From positions 86,592 to 150,591 of the forward strand of contig JAFRSD010000041.1 in the NCBI GenBank assembly GCA_017427775.1: a DNA stretch of 64,000 bases. The letters run 5' to 3'. Source of the stretch: Lachnospiraceae bacterium (lineage in GTDB: Bacteria; Bacillota; Clostridia; Lachnospirales; Lachnospiraceae). The translations under genes were made by a program, and so were the position numbers. Numbering within the stretch: position 1 is the first letter of the stretch; each line of letters opens with the position of its first letter. The notes beneath the pieces were generated by a model. That model had not been told where the DNA came from. It did not search any database and saw only the letters and a list, made by a program, of their open reading frames with translations. Shown in pieces: positions 26,564-36,426 of this stretch.

Positions 26564-28483
26564 CTATTCTTTCGGGATCCATACCCGCATCTCGTTAAGC
26601 CCGCGGTTACCCCATGTGTAATAAGGGATCAGCCTGATGACTACCGGCTCCTTTTCGGGCGGGGCAAATGAGTACAGCTCGTCGCTCGTCTCGATACGGC
26701 TTCCGGCTACCGTCAGCATCGGCATGCCGTCGGGCGCCTCGCCGGGAAGTTCACGGATCGGTGCGGTTCTCGAAACGCGCAGTCCGAGTATGTCGCCGTC
26801 ATTGTCCGTTCCTTCCGCGCAGTATACGAGCGGTCCTCTGAGAAACGCGATCTTCGCGGTATCGGCCGCGATGTGACGGTTCGGGTATACCCTCCGCGCG
26901 CTCATGTCGATGTTTACGATCAGGCTGTCGCCCGCACGGAACACTCCCTGAATGTAGGCGTATCCGTCATCGATGTCCGGCACGAATACCGTACCGTTCC
27001 GAAGAATCTGCACCTTCTTCGCGTAGGCCGGAATCCGGACCGCAAGCTTCACGTCCATCGGTTCGGCTCCGCTCGGGGCAAATGTGTACAGGATATGGCC
27101 GCTTCTCGGATAGTCACATTCTACGGTAATCTTACCGCCGAATTCCTTCTCCATGTCGATCGTTCCGCCGAGGAACAGATGCTGGTAAAGCGCATCCTCC
27201 TCAACACTGTAAGCGTATTCCGCAACCGAGCCGACCAGTCTCGCCACGTTCGGCGGGCAACACGCGCACGCGAACCAGCCGGGCCGCTCGGGAAGCGCGT
27301 GGCGCATCGAAGCCGCAACGCCGCTCGTTCCGGGAACCGCCTCAAGCGGATTTACATAGAAGAAACGCTTTCCGTCGAGCTGCATGCCGCCGAGTACGCC
27401 GTTATAAAGGGCGCGCTCCATGACGTCCGCATATTCGCCCTTCTTCTCCATGCGTAGCATTTGCCGTAAGAAGAAACAGAGCCCCACCGCCGCACACGTC
27501 TCCGCGTATGCGGTGTCGTTCGGCAAATGGTAATCGGTCGTGAACGCTTCGCCTTCATACGCGGAACCGATTCCGCCGGTCAGATACATACGCTTCCTTG
27601 TAATACTCTGATACAGATTCCGGCACGCCTGCTTCAGTTCCTCGTCGCCGGTCTCCATCGCGAGATCCGCCATTCCGGTATAGAGATATACGGCGCGCAC
27701 CGCATGACCGACTGCGTCCTTCTGCTCTCTTACCGGCAGGTGTGTCTGGTTGTATTCGGGTGCCGCGGGATTCTTCCCCCACAGGAACCATCCGCGCTCG
27801 TCGCTTTCCTTTTGGAAGAACGCGCCGCCGTCGCCGCGTGCGTTGATGAAGTGCGCCGCGAGTTCCTTATACTTCTCCTCGCCGGTCTTACGGTACATCC
27901 GAAGAAGCGCAAGCTCCACTTCCTCATGCCCCGGGAATCCGGGATTTCCTTTTATAATGAAATGATCGTAAATGTGATCCGCGAAACGGCACATCACGTC
28001 AAGAAGCTTCGTCTTGCCGGTCGCATCCGCATACGCTACCGCCGCTTCCATCATGTGTCCGGCGCAGTAAAGCTCATGGCACTCACTGAGGTCGGTCCAT
28101 CGCCGTCCGGGCTCCTTTACCGTAAAATAGGTATTGAGATACCCGTCCTCATGCTGCGCGCTTGCGACGATGTCAATGATCTCGTCGCAGTGCTTCTCGA
28201 GTTCCGGATCGGGTGTCATCGCAAGCGAATACGCCGCGGCTTCGAGCCATTTGGCCACGTCGCTGTCCTGAAATACCATTCCGTAAAACTCGTCTTCGCA
28301 CCGGCCGTTCTTAAGCATCTCCGCGGCCGCCTTAAAGTTGTCGATTGCGTGGCTCTTCGCAACGCCCGGGACCTCGTCCTTTAATACCGCCTCCTGATAA
28401 GGAAGCACGACCGTGCGGATCTTCTCCTCGAGTTCCGAGAAGAACGTATCCTTTAATTGAAATCTGGGAATCATACTTTCCAT
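26564..28483 (-). CDS. GH127 beta-L-arabinofuranosidase
   Basis: A 639-residue protein of the GH127 (DUF1680) family without signal peptide. The zinc/thiolate site known from Bifidobacterium HypBA1 is recognisable: AETC (Glu328 and Cys330) and FACACCPPN (Cys406, Cys408, Cys409), with the family's YGGIGS-like LTGGIGSAYEGEAF before them. These enzymes release beta-L-arabinofuranose from short oligosaccharides using a cysteine nucleophile. It appears to be a single-gene unit, with its own terminator and a divergent promoter region shared with the ABC genes at 28772. Confidence 0.93.
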   Translation of the reverse strand: MESMIPRFQLKDTFFSELEEKIRTVVLPYQEAVLKDEVPGVAKSHAIDNFKAAAEMLKNGRCEDEFYGMVFQDSDVAKWLEAAAYSLAMTPDPELEKHCDEIIDIVASAQHEDGYLNTYFTVKEPGRRWTDLSECHELYCAGHMMEAAVAYADATGKTKLLDVMCRFADHIYDHFIIKGNPGFPGHEEVELALLRMYRKTGEEKYKELAAHFINARGDGGAFFQKESDERGWFLWGKNPAAPEYNQTHLPVREQKDAVGHAVRAVYLYTGMADLAMETGDEELKQACRNLYQSITRKRMYLTGGIGSAYEGEAFTTDYHLPNDTAYAETCAAVGLCFFLRQMLRMEKKGEYADVMERALYNGVLGGMQLDGKRFFYVNPLEAVPGTSGVAASMRHALPERPGWFACACCPPNVARLVGSVAEYAYSVEEDALYQHLFLGGTIDMEKEFGGKITVECDYPRSGHILYTFAPSGAEPMDVKLAVRIPAYAKKVQILRNGTVFVPDIDDGYAYIQGVFRAGDSLIVNIDMSARRVYPNRHIAADTAKIAFLRGPLVYCAEGTDNDGDILGLRVSRTAPIRELPGEAPDGMPMLTVAGSRIETSDELYSFAPPEKEPVVIRLIPYYTWGNRGLNEMRVWIPKE

Positions 28484-28660
28484 AAAAAACTCCGTCCGGA
28501 ACGCCGCCGGACCCTGCCTTTCTCTATCCTCGGGACCGCCGTCCCTTCTTATCTATTTTAGCGGAAAATGTGACCGCCCGCAAGGGTGTATCTTTTCGTT
28601 TCGGCCGGATTTTTATCAAATTTCATCCATTTTCCGGGATTCATTTTCTTTTCGGAAACG

Positions 28661-28714
28661 TTAATCAAACTTTAATCTTCGCTCAAATCTCTTTTAAAGA
28701 TGGTCGGCTATACT
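28661..28714 (+). promoter_or_regulatory. Direct-repeat activator site and promoter of the ABC permease
   Basis: TTAATC occurs at 28661-28666 and 28672-28677, an 11-bp repeat typical of OmpR/PhoB-type response regulator sites. A -10 box TATACT is at 28709-28714 with no recognisable -35. This suggests activation by a two-component system, as is usual for peptide-sensing FtsX permeases. No such system is encoded in the window. Confidence 0.45.
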
Positions 28715-28771
28715 GAAGCCCGTAAACGAAAACAAGTTGCAAAAAAGCAAATGTTTAAGGAGGTTGTGACA

Positions 28772-31270
28772 GTGAATATTTTGTTTCGGTACATCCGAAA
28801 GAACATGATGGAAAAGAAGGGGAGGCTCCTCTTAGTGATCCTCTCCGTAGCGATCAGCGCGGGACTGCTGGTCGCCTGTATCGGTATGATGGATACCATC
28901 AAAGACAGTTTCTCGGAGCCCACAAGACGGGCGACGGAAGGACGCGAAATAGCCCTCAGTTCGGTTGAGGGCGCCTGGTTCACGGAAAGCGATTTCGATG
29001 CAGAGGGCCTGACGGATCTGCAGGGCGAGATCACGGGAACCGGAGTCATCTCGGAAGACGACAAACTCTATTACGTAACGCTGCACGGACAGAAGTCCTT
29101 CAGCGGGGTACTGAAAAGCGGGCAGTGGGCCGACGACGGAACTCCCGCATGTATCGTCTCCGAGCGTACGGCAAAGGAAAGAAACCTGACCGTCGGCAGC
29201 AAGCTTACTGTAAGCCTTTACGGCGAGCCGGTTTCCTTTACGGTGAAAGCCATTGCCGTCACGGACGGCGTTCTCTACGCCGACAGCCGGGAATCGTTCG
29301 GCGTCATCGTCTCCTACGGCTTTATGAATGAAAAGGCCGGTTCTCCGGACGCATACAACGTTATATATGCTAAGGTCGCAGCCGCCAAGTCCGGTAAGAC
29401 GGCCGACGCGGATCAGATCAAAGAAACGGTTGACCGCTTCAATGAAACTAACACGAAAGTTAAAGCCGTCGACCGTACCAACAGCCTGTTCGTAGGCGAT
29501 ATTTCCTCTCTTATCTTCAGCGTCGGACTGATGCTCGGAATCGTCATCATCGTAAGCATTCTGATCATCAGCGGCGTATTCAAAATGATCATCAGCGAAC
29601 GCATTCCGGTCTTCGGAACGTTCTTAAGCCAGGGTTCCACAAAGCGGCAGTTAAGATTTATCGTTCTTCTTGAGAGTGCCTGCTACGCACTGGTTGCCGG
29701 CATTATCGGAAGTGCCATCGGCGAAGGAATCCTGTATATCGTAAACCGCCTCGTATCCCCGCTTCGGGAATACGGCATCTATCTTCCCTTCCGCATTAAC
29801 TGGCTGCACGTTCTGTTCGGCATCGCATTTGCCCTCGTGATCTCGGTGCTCGCAGCCTGGCTTCCGGTTCGCCGGATCGCAGGGTTTGAGACCAAGGACG
29901 TCATCCTGAACCGTGTGGAGAACACCCATAAGAAGCATACGGTTCGTACCGTGATCGGTCTTCTACTTTTCGCAGCTTCGATCGTCATCACGCTGCTGCT
30001 TAACGGTGCGATTTCCCCGCTGTCCGTTCTTGCGACATCATGCTGCTATATCGGCATCATCATGGCTGCTCCGGCGCTTATCAAGCTCCTGATGGCCTTC
30101 TTCTGCAAAGTATTCCACGGCAACACGACAATGTGGCTTGCCTGCAACAATATCCGCTCCTCAAGACTTCTGATCAGCAACGTCGTACTGTTGATCATCG
30201 CGCTGAACGGAATCCTGAGCTGCTCCTCTACCGGCCGGACCATGACCAAGGTTGTCATCGAAGCCTACGAGGAACTCGATTACGACTTCGAAGTCGACAA
30301 CATTCTTCCTTCGGGCTCCGACGAGAGTTCCTACGACCGGATCATGCAGGAACTGAAGACCAATCCCTATATTGATCAGAGTACCGTAAATCCGCAGGCC
30401 TACCGCATTGCAGAGCATGACGGAACCCAGATTTTAACAACGGTCATCGAGCCGGAGGCCTACGCCAAATACAATCAGTACATGCACCTCATGGAGAACA
30501 AGTACCGTGATTCTTACCTGGATTTCTCGAACGCATCGGACGATACGATTCTCGTAACGACGGCCCTCGCAAGAGACATGAAGCTGAAGGAGGGTGACAC
30601 GCTGAAGCTTTCCGTGAACGGAATCTCACACGAGTGGCGCGTTGCCTGCATTGCGGACGGAAAGCTCCTCAACTCCGGTAAATTTATCCTGTTCCGAAGA
30701 GCCGATTTCATCGATATCTACCACGACAGCGAGGTTGAGGGATTCTCCTTTAAGATAAAAGGCGACAAGGACGCTGCCGAGGCTTCCTTCAAGTCCCTGC
30801 TCACCAGCTACGGCGCAACCTACAGCGACCGTGACACGAGAATGCAGGAAAATGTGGACCAGAACGCGATGATCGTAAACCTGATCTCGATCTTCTCCTA
30901 CCTGGCCATCGCCATCTCGGCAATCGGAATCTTTAACAACATCGTCATCAGCTTCAACCAGAGACGGAAAGAATTCGCCATGATGGCATCGGTTGGAATG
31001 AACGGCGTCGGCCGGAAGAAACTGGTTCTTTCGGAAAGCATTCTGTGCGTGATCATCGCAGTTCTCATCGCAGTTCCGTTCACGCTCCTTACGAACCGCC
31101 TGGTAACCGGAATGCTCTACTACATCGGCACTCCGTTCGACATTCTCTACGACTGGAAGGGAACACCCGCATTTCTCGCCGCATTTGTCGGAATCGTCTT
31201 CATCGCTTCGCTCTCGACGATGCGCCGTTCCAAAAACTTAAGTGTTGTAACCGAACTCAAATACGAATAA
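28772..31270 (+). CDS. FtsX/MacB-like ABC transporter permease
   Basis: An 832-residue permease. An N-terminal membrane helix (about 17-40) is followed by an extracellular domain, three helices near 245-375, more helices at 395-470, a second extracellular domain with MacB-like character and a final FtsX helix group (residues about 700-820). Two FtsX cores in one chain are typical of permeases for peptides, lipids or lipoproteins. The start is taken as GTG at 28772, with AAGGAGG 8 nt upstream; an in-frame ATG at 28700 lies before the predicted -10 box. The ATPase follows 27 bp downstream. Confidence 0.87.
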   Translation: MNILFRYIRKNMMEKKGRLLLVILSVAISAGLLVACIGMMDTIKDSFSEPTRRATEGREIALSSVEGAWFTESDFDAEGLTDLQGEITGTGVISEDDKLYYVTLHGQKSFSGVLKSGQWADDGTPACIVSERTAKERNLTVGSKLTVSLYGEPVSFTVKAIAVTDGVLYADSRESFGVIVSYGFMNEKAGSPDAYNVIYAKVAAAKSGKTADADQIKETVDRFNETNTKVKAVDRTNSLFVGDISSLIFSVGLMLGIVIIVSILIISGVFKMIISERIPVFGTFLSQGSTKRQLRFIVLLESACYALVAGIIGSAIGEGILYIVNRLVSPLREYGIYLPFRINWLHVLFGIAFALVISVLAAWLPVRRIAGFETKDVILNRVENTHKKHTVRTVIGLLLFAASIVITLLLNGAISPLSVLATSCCYIGIIMAAPALIKLLMAFFCKVFHGNTTMWLACNNIRSSRLLISNVVLLIIALNGILSCSSTGRTMTKVVIEAYEELDYDFEVDNILPSGSDESSYDRIMQELKTNPYIDQSTVNPQAYRIAEHDGTQILTTVIEPEAYAKYNQYMHLMENKYRDSYLDFSNASDDTILVTTALARDMKLKEGDTLKLSVNGISHEWRVACIADGKLLNSGKFILFRRADFIDIYHDSEVEGFSFKIKGDKDAAEASFKSLLTSYGATYSDRDTRMQENVDQNAMIVNLISIFSYLAIAISAIGIFNNIVISFNQRRKEFAMMASVGMNGVGRKKLVLSESILCVIIAVLIAVPFTLLTNRLVTGMLYYIGTPFDILYDWKGTPAFLAAFVGIVFIASLSTMRRSKNLSVVTELKYE

Positions 31271-31297
31271 AAAAGGAAATCTATGGAGGAATCAATC

Positions 31298-32035
31298 ATG
31301 AACGCACTTACCATTAAGAATCTCAACAAGTCTTTTGTAAACGGCAGAGAGACTGCCCACATTTTGAAGAACATCAACCTGAATGTAGAGGAAGGCGAAT
31401 TTGTCTCCATCATGGGACCGTCCGGCTGCGGAAAGTCCACGCTCCTCTACCTGTTAGGCGGCCTTGACAAGCCCACGAGCGGAAGCGTTTCCCTTTACGG
31501 AACGGATCTTTCCACGATGAAGGAGAAGGACCTCTGCGACATGCGGAGCGACAAGATCGGGTTCGTGTTCCAGTTCTATAACCTCGTTCCGAACCTCAAC
31601 GTAGAGGACAACATCGCTCTTCCGCTGATGATCGCCGGCAAGAAGCGCTCCTCTTACAAAAAGAGAATTGATGACGTACTTGAGATCATCGGCATGAGCG
31701 ATAAGAGAAAGCTCACGCCCCGCGAACTGTCCGGCGGACAGCAGCAGCGTGTGGCGATTGCGAGAGCGCTCGTATTTGACCCCGAGATCATCTTCCTTGA
31801 CGAACCCATCGGTAACCTTGATTCGAAGACCGGCATGAAGATCATGGAACTCTTCCGTGAGATTAACCGCAAGTTCGGCAAGACGATCGTACAGGTAACA
31901 CACTCCGAAGAGTCCGCCCGCTACGGCACCAAGCTCGTACGCGTACTCGACGGCCAGATTGAATCGGTCGAGCTGATCGATAATTCAAACGCTCCCTTCT
32001 CGGAGAGCCGTAAAGGAGAGCGCCAGGTAAGCTGA
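31298..32035 (+). CDS. ABC transporter ATP-binding protein (LolD/MacB type)
   Basis: A 245-residue ATPase with Walker A GPSGCGKST (residues 40-48), Q-loop VFQFYNLVPNLNVEDN, signature LSGGQQQRVAIARAL, Walker B IIFLDEP and H-loop THSEESA. Start choice: ATG at 31298 has GGAGGA 7 nt upstream, better than the in-frame ATG at 31283. It powers the FtsX-type permease before it. The pair could remove antimicrobial peptides or act in lipoprotein handling; the substrate is unknown. Confidence 0.94.
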   Translation: MNALTIKNLNKSFVNGRETAHILKNINLNVEEGEFVSIMGPSGCGKSTLLYLLGGLDKPTSGSVSLYGTDLSTMKEKDLCDMRSDKIGFVFQFYNLVPNLNVEDNIALPLMIAGKKRSSYKKRIDDVLEIIGMSDKRKLTPRELSGGQQQRVAIARALVFDPEIIFLDEPIGNLDSKTGMKIMELFREINRKFGKTIVQVTHSEESARYGTKLVRVLDGQIESVELIDNSNAPFSESRKGERQVS

Positions 32036-32070
32036 TCTGTCAACCTCCATAAAACCAGTGTAGTGAACGC

Positions 32071-32107
32071 AAAAAAACCTTCGGTGGGATGTTCCGAAGG
32101 TTTTTTG
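32071..32107 (+). terminator. Intrinsic terminator after the ABC genes
   Basis: CCTTCGG and CCGAAGG flank a 9-nt loop, with seven A before and six T after the stem, so it can end transcription in both directions. It lies 36 bp past the ATPase stop. Confidence 0.9.
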
Positions 32108-32203
32108 CATTTCTTTGTATTACGCGAGGGGAAAAATGAAAAAACAATTCTTTTTTGTTTGAGGGGGGGTAAAAAGCATTTGTTTTTCTTGTTCGTATTA
32201 TAT

Positions 32204-32212
32204 TGCTATAAT
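32204..32212 (+). promoter_or_regulatory. Extended -10 promoter of the second AraC gene
   Basis: TGCTATAAT is an extended -10 element, which can work without a good -35; none is evident. The 32108-32353 gap otherwise holds a long AT-rich leader of about 140 nt and no further recognisable gene. Confidence 0.5.
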
Positions 32213-32353
32213 ACTAAGATAATCTATTGCATTCTTGCTCAAATATGATACAATCTTACTGTAACAGCATAAAAATACCCGGTTTCGGACACGGATTATC
32301 CGGGATCGGGGCTCTTTCGGTTTCTTTCGGGTTTTCATTATTCGGAGGTGTGT

Positions 32354-33322
32354 ATGGATCTTCCCATTCAGTTAAAAGATACCGTTCAGCACGGAAACAG
32401 CCGCTATCCGTTCGCCGTGCATGAGACCATCGCCATTGCGGAGGATATGCTGATGCTTTACCTGCATTGGCACGAGGAAGCAGAGCTTCTCCTTGCGCTC
32501 GAGGGCGACGTTGTAGTAAGGATCAATAACAATACCTTCCATATGAAGGAAGGAGAAGCCGCATATATTGAGCCTTATGCCCTTCACGCATGCTACAAGG
32601 CGAAATCGGACACCTGTCACCTCCTGGCGCTCGTATTCCGCCCCGAAGTCATTGCCCCGGCAAGGGAACCGGCGCTTTATGAAGCGTATCTGGCACCTGT
32701 GAAACGCGGACAGGTGCGTTTTCCCGCGCATCTGCGTAAGGAAGTGCCCTGGCAGGAGCACGTGATCCGGCTTGTCCGCTCGACAATGCCCTACTGCACG
32801 GTTCCTTATGACCGCTCAGATCTTGCGCTTCGCGGAATTCTTTATGAAATCTGGTCGGAACTGTTCTTAAATGCCGATTCGGACCTGCAGCCCGCTCAGG
32901 CGACTTCCCGTCTTCAGCCGGCACTCGAATACATCTATGAAAACTACCGTTTTCCGATCACGATCAGCGATATCGCGGCGCAGGTCAACCTGAGCGTAAG
33001 CCGTTTCAGCACGCTTTTCCGAAAAGCCTTCCATACCTCGCCGGTTTCCCATCTTTTATACTACAGGCTGCATCGCTGCACTATTCTACTACTGTCGACC
33101 GACTTGACGGTGGCAGAGATTGCGTTCAGTTGCGGCTTCGATAATCTGAGCAACTTCAACCGGCAGTTCCGCGAACGGATCGGCAGCACGCCTACCGCCT
33201 ACCGGAACAAGGGCCGTGAGATCCGTGAACAGCAGACAATGCTTCAGACCGAACGAAACCGGATATTTGAAACCTTTATTCCCTCTTCCGACACGGAGAA
33301 TCCCACCTCATACACGCCGTAG
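32354..33322 (+). CDS. AraC-family transcriptional regulator
   Basis: A 322-residue regulator with an N-terminal cupin sensor (LHWHEEAELLLALEGDVVV, EGEAAYIEPYALHAC) and a C-terminal AraC DNA-binding domain at about 205-300 (ITISDIAAQVNLSVSRFSTLFRKAFHTSP, VAEIAFSCGFDNLSNFNRQFRE). GGAGG lies 5 nt before the ATG. Its last 79 bp overlap the end of the convergent trmO gene, so the final 26 codons are read on both strands. Its sugar target is not evident, since no transport or glycosidase gene adjoins it. Confidence 0.9.
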   Translation: MDLPIQLKDTVQHGNSRYPFAVHETIAIAEDMLMLYLHWHEEAELLLALEGDVVVRINNNTFHMKEGEAAYIEPYALHACYKAKSDTCHLLALVFRPEVIAPAREPALYEAYLAPVKRGQVRFPAHLRKEVPWQEHVIRLVRSTMPYCTVPYDRSDLALRGILYEIWSELFLNADSDLQPAQATSRLQPALEYIYENYRFPITISDIAAQVNLSVSRFSTLFRKAFHTSPVSHLLYYRLHRCTILLLSTDLTVAEIAFSCGFDNLSNFNRQFRERIGSTPTAYRNKGREIREQQTMLQTERNRIFETFIPSSDTENPTSYTP

Positions 33323-33948
33323 GACATTCCGTATACCCTTTCTGCGTCATTCTGGTACGCAGGTCTGGGGTCTAACGCCAGAACTTCCTTCAGCGCCTGC
33401 CGCATCGCTTCGTCCATGCCGAGTCTCTCCGCTTCGCCGGCTGCCTCTTCGGTAAAGGAAACCGGCAGCCGGTAATCCGTATAGGCTCCCGCGAAGCCTT
33501 CCTTCGCGTCCGGATGGCAGTCCGTATACGGAAGGTACGGTTTGACATCATAGATCGGCGTGCCGTTCATCAGGTCGGCGCCTGCCACGATCAGCACCGG
33601 TCCCTCCTGTGTGTCATACTCTATTCTTACAAGGCGTACCGACGACAGCCCGATTGGATTCGGGCGGAACGGGCTTCGCGTCGCGAACACTCCCATTCTC
33701 GTATTACCGCCGAGCCGCGGCGGACGCACCGTCGGGCTCCACGCGCCCTCTTCTTTCCCATTTTCCGAAAACTCCCATAAGAGCCACAGATGCGAATATC
33801 CTTCCAGCCCGCGCAATGCGTCCGGATTACGATACTCCGGTTCAAATACGATGCGGGCCTCCTCTGTGTCCGCAAGGCCGCTCTGCCTCGGAATTCCGAA
33901 TTTGCCGATGAAACGGTTCTCGATACGGGCTATCTTTCTGATTTCCAT
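33244..33948 (-). CDS. trmO: tRNA (adenine-N6)-methyltransferase TrmO (TsaA/YaeB family)
   Basis: About 234 residues. Family motifs are present: KFGIPRQSG, FSENG, GVFATRSPFRPNPIGLSSVRLV and DLMNGTPIYDVKPYLPYTDCHPDA. TrmO methylates t6A37 in tRNA-Thr using S-adenosylmethionine. The ATG at 33948 is chosen because the longer frame (up to 34023) would run through the feoB terminator hairpin; ATG at 33957 is an alternative. Its 3' end overlaps the AraC gene by 79 bp in a convergent manner. Confidence 0.9.
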   Translation of the reverse strand: MEIRKIARIENRFIGKFGIPRQSGLADTEEARIVFEPEYRNPDALRGLEGYSHLWLLWEFSENGKEEGAWSPTVRPPRLGGNTRMGVFATRSPFRPNPIGLSSVRLVRIEYDTQEGPVLIVAGADLMNGTPIYDVKPYLPYTDCHPDAKEGFAGAYTDYRLPVSFTEEAAGEAERLGMDEAMRQALKEVLALDPRPAYQNDAERVYGMSYGVYEVGFSVSEEGIKVSNIRFRSV

Positions 33949-34003
33949 AACTTCCATGACTCCGGCCGGAATGATTTGTGCCGGGTTTTCCTTTCTAAAG
34001 TTT

Positions 34004-34038
34004 TGAAAAGCCGCCGCGGACACAGGTCCTGCGGCGGC
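34004..34038 (-). terminator. Intrinsic terminator after feoAB
   Basis: On the minus strand GCCGCCGCAGGA pairs with TCCGCGGCGGC (one bulged A), followed by TTTTC. It lies 10 bp after the feoAB stop and directly before trmO, so trmO depends on read-through or on its own promoter. Confidence 0.82.
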
Positions 34039-34048
34039 ATATTACTGT

Positions 34049-36400
34049 TTAGAATAATAATGCTATTGCATGCGCGGCAAATGCGATGACCCATGCGATC
34101 GCGCACTGGGAAACGACCATTCCCACGGCCCATTTGCGTCCGAGCTCACGGCGGACCGAAGCAATCGCGGCAACACACGGCGTGTACAGCAGACAGAACA
34201 CGAGAAGCGATGCGGCTGCGGCAGGCGAGATCACTGCCGTCACGGTGCTTCCGAACAGGATCTGAAGCGTAGACACAACACTTTCCTTCGCGATAAATCC
34301 GGTAATAAGAGCCGTCGAGCATTGCCAGTTTCCGAAGCCGAGCGGCTTGAAAACGGGTGCGATAAATCCGGCAAGAGACGCCAGCAGTCCCTTTTCCGTA
34401 TCGCCGTCTCCGATGTAATTGAGACGGTAATCAAAGTTCTGAAGCAGCCAGATAACGATTGTTGCAACGAAGATAACCGTGAACGCTCTTGTTAAGAAGT
34501 CCTTCGCCTTTTCCCAGAGAAGACGTCCGACATTCTTTGCGCCGGGAAGCCTGTAGTTCGGAAGTTCCATTACGAACGGAACCGCCTCACCGCGGAATAC
34601 CGTCGTACGAAGCACAAGCGCGGCCAGAATGCCGATCACGATGCCCAAAACGTAAAGCCCGATCATGACAAGCGCCGCGTGCTTCGGGAAGAACGCCAGC
34701 GAGAAGAACGCGTAGATCGGCACCTTTGCCGAGCAGCTCATGAACGGCGTCAGCAGGATCGTCATCTTACGGTCTCGCTCCGAAGGAAGCGTACGCGAAG
34801 CCATAACCGCCGGAACCGTGCAGCCAAATCCGATCAACATCGGCACGATACTGCGGCCGGACAGCCCGATCTTACGAAGCAGCTTGTCCATAAAGAAGGC
34901 GACACGCGCCATATAACCGCTGTCCTCAAGAAGCGACAGGAAGAAGAACAGTGTCACAATGACCGGCAGGAAGGAAAGCACGCTTCCCACACCGGCGAAG
35001 ATGCCGTCGATGATGAGGCTCTTCACAACCGGATTCACGCCCCAGAGGTCAAGGCCCTTCTCCGTGAGTGCGCCGAGCGCGTCGACACCTTTGGCGGTCA
35101 GATCCTGTAAAAACGCTCCGATCACGTGGAAGGTGAGGAAGAACACAAGTCCCATGATCGCGATAAACGCGGGGATTGCCGTAAACCGCCCGGTCAGGAA
35201 CGTATCGATCTTGCGGCTTCGGATGTGTTCCTTGCTCTCGACCGGTTTGATCACGGTCTCGCGGCATATTTTATTGATAAAGCGGAAACGCATATCCGCA
35301 ATGGCGGCCGAGCGGTCGAGTCCGCGCTCCGTCTCCATCTGGCTGATAATGTGCTCTAACGTTTCCTTCTCATTGTCATCAAGTTTCAGCGCCTCAAGAA
35401 TGATCTCGTCACCTTCCGCTAGCTTGCTTGCGGCAAATCTGACCGGTATCCCCGCTGCTTTCGCATGGTCCTCGATCAGGTGGCGGATACTGTGCAGACA
35501 CCGGTGTACGGCGCCGCCCGCCTCCTCCGCGTCGCAGAAGTCTATCTCCGATGCGCCGGCAGGGGTTTCCTGGTAGCGCGCCACATGGATTGCGTGGTCG
35601 ACAAGTTCGTCGATACCCTCGTTCTTCGCGGCCGAAATCGGAACGACCGGGATACCGAGCCGTGCTTCCATTTCGTTCACGAGAACCGAACCGCCGTTCT
35701 CACGCATCTCATCCATCATGTTGAGCGCAAGAACCATCGGAATGCCGAGTTCCATAAGCTGCATTGTCAGGTAAAGGTTTCTCTCAAGGTTGGTCGTGTC
35801 AACGATATTGATAATACCCTTCGGCTTTTCATCCAGAATAAACCGTCTCGTTACGAGTTCCTCGCTCGAGTACGGAGACATCGAATAGATGCCGGGCAGG
35901 TCGGTCACAAGTGTCTTCTCGTTGCCGCGGATCTGTCCGTCCTTTCGGTCCACCGTGACACCCGGGAAGTTTCCGACATGGGCATTTGCTCCGGTCAGCT
36001 GATTAAAGAGCGTCGTCTTTCCGCAGTTCTGATTGCCTGCGAGGGCAAATGTGAGAATCGTCGACTCCGGAAGAGCCGTTGTCTCGCCTTCCCTGTGATA
36101 ACGCCCGCCTTCACCGAGACCGGGGTGTTCCACGGGACGTTTTCGTTCGTTGTGTGCCGTTCTCTCCCGCTCATCCTTTACGTCATCCACCGCAATCCGT
36201 TCCGCGTCTGACAGACGGATCGTAAGTTCATAACTCTGTATGCGGATCTCAACCGGATCACCCATCGGTGCATGCTTCACCATGGTAACCTCCGCTCCGG
36301 GAATAAGTCCCATATCGAGAAGGTGCTGACGAAGCGCCCCTTCCCCTCCGACACTGAGTACCGTGGCAGTCTTTCCGATTGGCAGTTCCTTAAGATTCAT
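34049..36400 (-). CDS. feoB: FeoA-FeoB fusion, ferrous iron transporter
   Basis: A 783-residue protein. Residues about 1-75 are a FeoA (SH3-like) domain (LKELPIGKTATVLSVGGEGALRQHLLDMGLIPGAEVTMV). A charged linker leads to the FeoB G domain from about residue 110: G1 GNQNCGKTT, G2 GVTVDRKDG, G3 DLPGIYSM, G4 NMMD. The membrane part includes two Gate segments (IGFGCTVPAVMASRTL and LLYTPCVAAIASVRRE). It imports Fe2+ under anoxic conditions. AGGAGGG lies 6 nt before ATG 36400. A FeoB-associated Cys-rich protein is encoded 14 kb away at 50858-51040. Confidence 0.96.
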   Translation of the reverse strand: MNLKELPIGKTATVLSVGGEGALRQHLLDMGLIPGAEVTMVKHAPMGDPVEIRIQSYELTIRLSDAERIAVDDVKDERERTAHNERKRPVEHPGLGEGGRYHREGETTALPESTILTFALAGNQNCGKTTLFNQLTGANAHVGNFPGVTVDRKDGQIRGNEKTLVTDLPGIYSMSPYSSEELVTRRFILDEKPKGIINIVDTTNLERNLYLTMQLMELGIPMVLALNMMDEMRENGGSVLVNEMEARLGIPVVPISAAKNEGIDELVDHAIHVARYQETPAGASEIDFCDAEEAGGAVHRCLHSIRHLIEDHAKAAGIPVRFAASKLAEGDEIILEALKLDDNEKETLEHIISQMETERGLDRSAAIADMRFRFINKICRETVIKPVESKEHIRSRKIDTFLTGRFTAIPAFIAIMGLVFFLTFHVIGAFLQDLTAKGVDALGALTEKGLDLWGVNPVVKSLIIDGIFAGVGSVLSFLPVIVTLFFFLSLLEDSGYMARVAFFMDKLLRKIGLSGRSIVPMLIGFGCTVPAVMASRTLPSERDRKMTILLTPFMSCSAKVPIYAFFSLAFFPKHAALVMIGLYVLGIVIGILAALVLRTTVFRGEAVPFVMELPNYRLPGAKNVGRLLWEKAKDFLTRAFTVIFVATIVIWLLQNFDYRLNYIGDGDTEKGLLASLAGFIAPVFKPLGFGNWQCSTALITGFIAKESVVSTLQILFGSTVTAVISPAAAASLLVFCLLYTPCVAAIASVRRELGRKWAVGMVVSQCAIAWVIAFAAHAIALLF

Positions 36401-36426
36401 GTTCGTCCCTCCTGAAATCCACACCG

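Noticed and set aside
32227..32424. 65-codon plus-strand frame before the second AraC gene
   Set aside because: It overlaps the well-supported AraC start in another frame, and it has no ribosome binding site.
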